Shown here: positions 14,571 to 18,684 of the stretch, piece by piece | Numbering within the stretch: the stretch's first letter is position 1 | Layout: every line of letters starts with the position of its first letter | Assembly: GCA_019323655.1 (NCBI GenBank) | Contig: JAHWGX010000089.1 | Span: 1-18,684, forward strand | From: Candidatus Woesearchaeota archaeon | GTDB taxonomy: Archaea; Nanobdellota; Nanobdellia; Woesearchaeales; GW2011-AR4 | Length of the DNA: 18,684 nucleotides | Direction: 5' to 3' | Program-made: the position numbers and the translations under genes | Notes under the pieces: generated by a model | Seen by the model: the letters and a program-made list of their open reading frames with translations, nothing else | Database searches by the model: none | Told to the model about the DNA's origin: nothing

Positions 14571-16196
14571 AGTATGCACCTTAAAACCTGACTTTTTACC
14601 ACAGCTGAGAACTCTTTCAACTTTAAAACTGTTCTTGTTTATATCGGTAAATTCAAGGGGTTTGTTGTTTAATTCCTGCAATTGAAAATACCTGGAACTT
14701 GGAATATAAATATTGCTATGCTTTTCTCCCAAAAATACATCCTTTATTTTATTTTTAGAAACCAACAAATCCGCTATTTTTATTGAACTGTTACTTATTG
14801 TTATTTGCCTTGTAAACCTACTATCAAATTTTTTAGCTCCGGTTATCAATTTTTTTCTTAATACATTTTTAACCGAAGAACTGAGCTTCAGACTCATTCC
14901 AAGAGTCTTAACAAAAATCCTTGAGCTTATATTTTTAATAGGGCTCATCGGAGTATTTTTTATTTTCCATAGATTGCCTTTTATTCCAATAAAGCTACCA
15001 TTTTTCTCTATGTTGTTGCATGCTATCCTGGAACTCGTCAAATAATTATTTTTTTTATCGACAGCAATAATCCCCGAATCATTAATAGAATAACCCCCTT
15101 TTTTTAGATAAAGGCTAAATGCGCCGCCTTTTGAGTAATTTATAATAATATAGAAACTATTGTTTGATACTATGAGTATTTTGGCATTTGTGAAGTCCTT
15201 TTTGAATCTGTTATCAAACTTATATTTGGGAGGTTTTAATTCATTTTTGGATTCTAAGTATGCCTGCAGCCATGTATAAGCTATATAGCATAGGTACCGG
15301 TCATCAAATGAATACGGAGCTATTGTGACTGAGTTTTTTAAAGATTCCCTTACAGCAGAAGCAATACCAACAGCATTTTTATTATGGCGCGTACTTATTT
15401 CTATCCCTCCGGGGATTATATATTCCGTGTTCCTGCTTCCATACTCCCCTCCGAAAGTCATGTTGGGGTGCATGAAATATGATAGGAATTCAATTGCCTT
15501 ATTTATGGAATTTTTTAACTTTTTATCAGGGTATTTTTTAAAAAATTTTGACAGGTAATCCACTGTTAAGGAGAGGTACCCTATGTCCGGGCCATTATAC
15601 TCATTCCACCATCCCTCGGGGTTCTGCCTGCCAATCAGTTCCTTTAGTTTATCCTGGCAGGCTTTGAGGTATCTTTTGTCTTTGGTTAAAAAATAAATAT
15701 TGAACAGTGATATTACTGCTCCAGACACCTGATTAGTGGCTTCCCACTCATTGTGTTTTGACAACCAGTTTCCTGATTTTCTTAATGACCTTATAACCAA
15801 GTCTTTTTCTGCAATATCCTTATTTAATGAAATAAGGGTTTCTGAGATGGCGTAAGATGAGAATGCTGTAGCAACAAAACTCCTTTCATTGGGGTACCAC
15901 TCATTAAAAGACCCGTCTTTGTTCTGGATGCTACACCAAAACCTTAATGACGCATTAACCCACCTAAGAACATTATTATTGCTAAAGTAGGGATTATCTT
16001 TTTGTTTTAGCTTATAGAGCAATGCAAGAGTTAATGCCGCTTCCTGGTGCCTTGCGCACGGAAAGTCAATTATTTTATAATGCCAGTAATTCCTATCAAA
16101 ACACCCATATGTTTTAGAATTCCTATTTCTGTCCAATTGTCCAAGAATCCTTGGAATCTGGTTTATTGCAGCTTCATAATACACTTTTTTGTCCAT
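14559..16196 (-). CDS. Unrecognised protein: predicted alpha/alpha toroid plus beta domain
   Basis: I do not recognise this 545-residue protein. Residues 1 to about 325 are helix-rich with repeats of the toroid type: QNKDGSF at 91-97 and QNPEGWW at 191-197 both fit the QxxxGxW/F 'QW' pattern of (alpha/alpha) barrels. Polar conserved-looking clusters follow: NEWEATNQ (149-156), WWNEYNGPDIGY (196-207), GGEYGSRNTEY (249-259) and STRHNKN (268-274). Residues from about 335 on look like beta strands. A toroid followed by a beta-sandwich is the build of heparinase-like lyases and uronyl C5-epimerases, but I see no motif that proves this. There is no signal peptide or membrane helix, so it should be cytosolic. 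It lies six bases after the nitroreductase fusion in one operon. A terpene-cyclase-like role is unlikely because no DxDD motif is seen. Confidence 0.6.
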   Translation of the reverse strand: MDKKVYYEAAINQIPRILGQLDRNRNSKTYGCFDRNYWHYKIIDFPCARHQEAALTLALLYKLKQKDNPYFSNNNVLRWVNASLRFWCSIQNKDGSFNEWYPNERSFVATAFSSYAISETLISLNKDIAEKDLVIRSLRKSGNWLSKHNEWEATNQVSGAVISLFNIYFLTKDKRYLKACQDKLKELIGRQNPEGWWNEYNGPDIGYLSLTVDYLSKFFKKYPDKKLKNSINKAIEFLSYFMHPNMTFGGEYGSRNTEYIIPGGIEISTRHNKNAVGIASAVRESLKNSVTIAPYSFDDRYLCYIAYTWLQAYLESKNELKPPKYKFDNRFKKDFTNAKILIVSNNSFYIIINYSKGGAFSLYLKKGGYSINDSGIIAVDKKNNYLTSSRIACNNIEKNGSFIGIKGNLWKIKNTPMSPIKNISSRIFVKTLGMSLKLSSSVKNVLRKKLITGAKKFDSRFTRQITISNSSIKIADLLVSKNKIKDVFLGEKHSNIYIPSSRYFQLQELNNKPLEFTDINKNSFKVERVLSCGKKSGFKVHTSLC

Positions 16197-16202
16197 TTTC
16201 AG

Positions 16203-17585
16203 TTATTTTTTTGCAGTTATAACGCAAATATTGCCAAATTTTATCTGCCCGGAACCGTAAATGTTTATTAAGAAGGAAATTAGCTTGGTCATTAAATTAT
16301 GCTTTCTGATCCTGTGCAGGTAGCTCGTGCCTCCGCTTTTTTTATGCTGCAGAAGCATTTGATATGCTTGGTCAAAAAATGGCGGAAACGGAAAATAGCA
16401 TTCCTTCTTTATTTGCGTGAATCCTGCTTTCTTTAATAAGACGACGAATTTTTTTGAGTGCAACGGCTTGTAAGGCCCAAAAAAAGCATAAATTCCGGTT
16501 TTCCTTATGTCATCTCCAAACATGCTTATTATTGCAGAATAAAAAATCCTGTACAAGAGGCTTTTTTTCCTGAATATTATGATAAACTCCCCATTATCCT
16601 CCAACACCCTGTAAGTTTCCTTTAGTAGGGCAATTAAATCTTTTTTTGGGATTCTTTCGAACTTATAGACAGAGGTAACTGTACCAAATTTTTTATTTTT
16701 GGCTTTTAGCTTATTGGATGATGCATCATAAGTAAGGCAATTAATATCAGGTTTTTTGCCTTTAATCGACTTAGCAGTTGCTTTTGTGTAATTTGAGGTT
16801 TCTTCTGTAAGATCGGCAGCAAATATTTTTTTATCAGGAAAAAGCTGAAGATAAGTGCCGTCGTATGTGAGCCAGTCCAATACAGGACTTTTCACATTTT
16901 TAAGATATCTTGCTACTACACCTTTTTCCTCTTTTGTCGTTATATCCATTTCCTTTCCAAGATAGGTTTTTCTGCAGTAATATTTTTGGTAGTCTTTTAT
17001 TTCCTCTAAAGTCCACTTGTCGGGGTCATAGGAGAAAATATTACGCCCTCTTTTCTTGAATTTCCCGAGATGCACTATGCTGGAAGTTTCTCTTCTTGGA
17101 GGAGGGCTCAAATCGCTATAAAATTTAGGATCTTTATACCCTAACACAACAAAACAAACAATCATCTGGTCATCCGGAATTTCAAGTATTTCCTTTATTT
17201 TCTTCCCGTTGCCAAAACTGTTAATAGCACAGGATCCGAGACCATGATAAGCAGCTGCAAGCAATAAGTTCTGCATAGCTGCTGTTGCGCTTTGTATAGC
17301 CTCTTTATAATTAGATTTTTCGTATGTGATAATTATGACTGCTGGTGCTCTCCCTACCAAAGTTGAGGATGCTGCCTCATTAATTAGCCTGCTCTTAGTT
17401 CTTTTGTCTTTTATGACAATAAAATTCCATAACTGCTGATTGCATGTTGAAGGAGCCCAGGCAGCAGCCCTTATAACCTTATTAATCAGGTTATTGCTTA
17501 CGTCTTTTTCGAGAAATCTTCTGACGCTTCTCCGCTTTTCAATTACTTCAATCAAATCCGTATTTTTCCTTGACGACATATTCAT
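16203..17585 (-). CDS. Nitroreductase-methyltransferase fusion protein
   Basis: A two-domain protein of 460 residues. Residues about 8-175 are a nitroreductase-family flavoprotein: RRSVRRF (18-24), APSTCNQQLWNF (44-55), GLGSCAINSFG (115-125) and LGYKDP (148-153), all normal FMN-site landmarks. Residues about 215-458 resemble a type-11 SAM methyltransferase: strand 1 and motif I region VLDWLTYDGTYLQLF (235-249), the acidic end of strand 2 at D258, a motif IV-like FGTVTSVYKFERIP, and ETYRVLEDNGEFIIIF (323-338). Motif I lacks the usual GxGxG glycines, so SAM binding is doubtful. The substrate is unknown. The gene begins inside the end of the GT2 gene (38-base overlap from ATG 17585, or 32 from the in-frame ATG at 17579) and is followed by the toroid gene. 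A frame fusion by sequencing error is unlikely, as one continuous frame spans both parts. Confidence 0.75.
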   Translation of the reverse strand: MNMSSRKNTDLIEVIEKRRSVRRFLEKDVSNNLINKVIRAAAWAPSTCNQQLWNFIVIKDKRTKSRLINEAASSTLVGRAPAVIIITYEKSNYKEAIQSATAAMQNLLLAAAYHGLGSCAINSFGNGKKIKEILEIPDDQMIVCFVVLGYKDPKFYSDLSPPPRRETSSIVHLGKFKKRGRNIFSYDPDKWTLEEIKDYQKYYCRKTYLGKEMDITTKEEKGVVARYLKNVKSPVLDWLTYDGTYLQLFPDKKIFAADLTEETSNYTKATAKSIKGKKPDINCLTYDASSNKLKAKNKKFGTVTSVYKFERIPKKDLIALLKETYRVLEDNGEFIIIFRKKSLLYRIFYSAIISMFGDDIRKTGIYAFFGPYKPLHSKKFVVLLKKAGFTQIKKECYFPFPPFFDQAYQMLLQHKKSGGTSYLHRIRKHNLMTKLISFLINIYGSGQIKFGNICVITAKK

Positions 17586-18483
17586 CTTTCTTCTTTTGGT
17601 TAATATTTGCTATCATTTCACCTATAAGCCCTATAGATATAAACTGCATTCCCAGAAAAACCAGCAATATGGTCAATATTAAAAGTGGTCTTTGGCCTAT
17701 CAGCTGATTTATAAAAAACTTTAGATAGAGCAAGTATGTGCCTGTTATTATCCCTAACAGCAGAAAAATGGACCCTATGCCCCCGAAAAAATGCAATGGC
17801 CTCTTATTGTACTCCAGCAGGAACTTTATTGTTACAAGGTCAAAAAATCCCGTGAAAAGCCTTGTCATAGGGTATTTGCTTTTGCCATAAACTCTTGGTT
17901 GGTGCTTAACTTTGACTTCGCCGATTTTGAACCCTTTTTGATGCGCGATTACCGGAATGTACCTATACAAACCGCTATAAAGCTCGAGATGGGGTATAAC
18001 CTCCTTTTTCATTACCCTAAAATTAGAATCACAGTCATGGATTTTTGACCTGGTTAAGATTCTTACAAGCAAATTAAAAATCTTTGATGCCACTATTTTA
18101 TGCAAAGGGTCTTTTCTTGGGTATTTCCACCCTATAACCATATCATATCCCTGATCCACCCTTCTTAACAAATTTGGGATTTCAGAAGGGCTGTCCTGCA
18201 TATCAGCATCCATAGTGATTACCACTTCTCCAGAAGCTCTTTTTAATCCTGCTGCAAGAGCAGACGCTTTCTTAAAGTTTTTAGTGAATGATATCACTTT
18301 GACTTTTTTATCCAATTTTCTTAATTTTTTAAGTTCAGAAAGAGTGTTATCTGTGCTTCCATCATTAACAAATATCAATTCATAAGCCTTATTTAGGGGC
18401 TTTAATACACTGCTTAGGTGCTTATGGACTATTGTAACATTCCTTTCTTCATTATAAGCCGGTATTACTACGCTTAATTCCAT
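17548..18483 (-). CDS. GT2 polyisoprenyl-phosphate glycosyltransferase with two membrane helices (GtrB/DPM/ArnC type)
   Basis: Family 2 glycosyltransferase of 311 residues. The catalytic part has LSVVIPAYNEERN at 3-15, VNDGSTDNT at 39-47, DxD as D92/D94 in MDADMQDSP, and the late signature RVYGKSKY at 197-204. Two hydrophobic helices follow at about 231-256 and 265-292, then a charged tail. This layout is typical of GtrB, ArnC and related dolichol- or undecaprenyl-phosphate sugar synthases, which are membrane anchored and work at the cytosolic face. It is the first gene of a three-gene minus-strand operon with the nitroreductase fusion and the toroid protein, and overlaps the former by about 32-38 bases. 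The sugar is not predictable. It differs from the two helix-free GT2 proteins in the window. Confidence 0.88.
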   Translation of the reverse strand: MELSVVIPAYNEERNVTIVHKHLSSVLKPLNKAYELIFVNDGSTDNTLSELKKLRKLDKKVKVISFTKNFKKASALAAGLKRASGEVVITMDADMQDSPSEIPNLLRRVDQGYDMVIGWKYPRKDPLHKIVASKIFNLLVRILTRSKIHDCDSNFRVMKKEVIPHLELYSGLYRYIPVIAHQKGFKIGEVKVKHQPRVYGKSKYPMTRLFTGFFDLVTIKFLLEYNKRPLHFFGGIGSIFLLLGIITGTYLLYLKFFINQLIGQRPLLILTILLVFLGMQFISIGLIGEMIANINQKKKDEYVVKEKYGFD

Positions 18484-18502
18484 ATAGGCCCAGAATCTAA
18501 TA

Positions 18503-18513
18503 TTAAATAAAAA
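18503..18513 (-). promoter_or_regulatory. TATA-like box for the minus-strand GT2 operon
   Basis: On the minus strand this reads TTTTTATTTAA, starting about 30 bases before the ATG at 18483. The spacing fits a leaderless transcript, and no Shine-Dalgarno site precedes the ATG. It is divergent from the promoter at 18588. Confidence 0.45.
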
Positions 18514-18587
18514 GCTTTTGATTTTTATAATAACGTCTGGGTTTCATGCTGCTATGCTTATTAGTATAAGACAAAAATAACGCATAA

Positions 18588-18595
18588 TTTATATA
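18588..18595 (+). promoter_or_regulatory. TATA box ahead of the right-edge HTH gene
   Basis: TTTATATA begins 30 bases before the ATG at 18618. Twenty-six bases from its centre lands on or within a base of that ATG, so the transcript is predicted to be leaderless. Confidence 0.6.
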
Positions 18596-18601
18596 CTAGC
18601 G

Positions 18602-18636
18602 GTGTTTAGTAGGTTATATGATAAACCTACAAACAC
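18602..18636 (+). repeat. Inverted repeat spanning a start codon
   Basis: GTGTTT-A-GTAGGTT (18602-18615) pairs with AACCTACAAACAC (18624-18636). This gives 13 base pairs with a single unpaired A at 18608 and an eight-base loop, ATATGATA. The loop contains the ATG at 18618-18620. Because the predicted transcript starts at that ATG, the dyad more likely works as DNA (operator or transposon-end-like site) than as an mRNA hairpin. Confidence 0.6.
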
Positions 18637-18684
18637 GAGAACTTGTTCTCAAATGGAAAAAACAAGGGAAAACACAACAGCAAA
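18618..18684 (+). CDS. Start of an HTH protein, probably a transposase (partial at right edge)
   Basis: The first 22 residues are visible. They include TRELVLKWKKQGKTQQQ, which looks like the first helix and turn of a helix-turn-helix in IS481/IS630-type transposases ('R-E-x-V-x-x-W-x-x-G-x-T-x-x-x-I-A'). The frame is open to the window edge. A clear TATA box and an inverted repeat lie at its start. A transcription regulator with the same kind of HTH is the main alternative. Confidence 0.45.
   Translation, partial: MINLQTRELVLKWKKQGKTQQQ

Noticed and set aside
14559..16196. Terpene cyclase or prenyltransferase identity for the toroid protein because of its QW-like repeats
   Set aside because: There is no DxDD or other catalytic Asp-rich motif, and the second half looks beta-rich, unlike those enzymes.

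Overview
The window is AT-rich and reads as archaeal. TATA boxes of the form TTTATATA, TTTTTAAATATA or TTTATAAA lie about 25-40 bases ahead of the first gene of most transcription units. Several first genes look leaderless or nearly so, and Shine-Dalgarno sites are scarce; the two clear ones have the archaeal form GGGGTGA. The glycosyltransferases are of the dolichol-phosphate type. A DPANN-like (Woesearchaeota or relative) or other low-GC archaeon is my inference. No rRNA, tRNA or marker gene is present to prove it.

Nearly the whole window is one surface-glycan locus made of short opposed operons. (1) Plus strand, 216-4096: nucleotide-sugar 6-dehydrogenase, RmlD-like reductase, DPM1-like GT2 and a GalE-like SDR. 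(2) Plus strand, 4217-7232: sugar C-methyltransferase, then a multi-membrane-span GT39-like glycosyltransferase. (3) A 315-base convergent gap with a T-run terminator and a possible transposase relic. (4) Minus strand, 10275-7548: a second C-methyltransferase, a cupin and a UDP-glucuronate-decarboxylase-like SDR. (5) Plus strand, 10372-12041: Gfo/Idh/MocA oxidoreductase and a second GT2. (6) Minus strand, 13566-12046: a second GT39-like membrane transferase, sharing a palindromic TATA region with the divergent flippase-like gene at 13629-14570. (7) Minus strand, 18483-14559: GtrB/DPM-type GT2 with two membrane helices, a nitroreductase-methyltransferase fusion, and an unrecognised toroid-plus-beta protein.

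The genes fit together as follows (inference). The dehydrogenase makes a UDP-uronic acid. The UXS-like SDR could decarboxylate or oxidise it to a 4-keto sugar. The two C-methyltransferases, the cupin, the Gfo/Idh enzyme and the reductases would build branched or epimerised sugars. The three GT2 enzymes would load sugars onto a polyisoprenyl phosphate in the cytosol. The two GT39-like proteins would transfer them on the outer face of the membrane. No oligosaccharyltransferase, O-antigen polymerase or sugar nucleotidyltransferase is visible, so the locus is incomplete here or relies on genes elsewhere.

Both ends carry what look like transposase pieces: a C-terminal tail at the left edge and an HTH start at the right edge. 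The most novel-looking parts are the last operon (fusion protein plus toroid protein) and the C-methyl/cupin/UXS-like sugar module.
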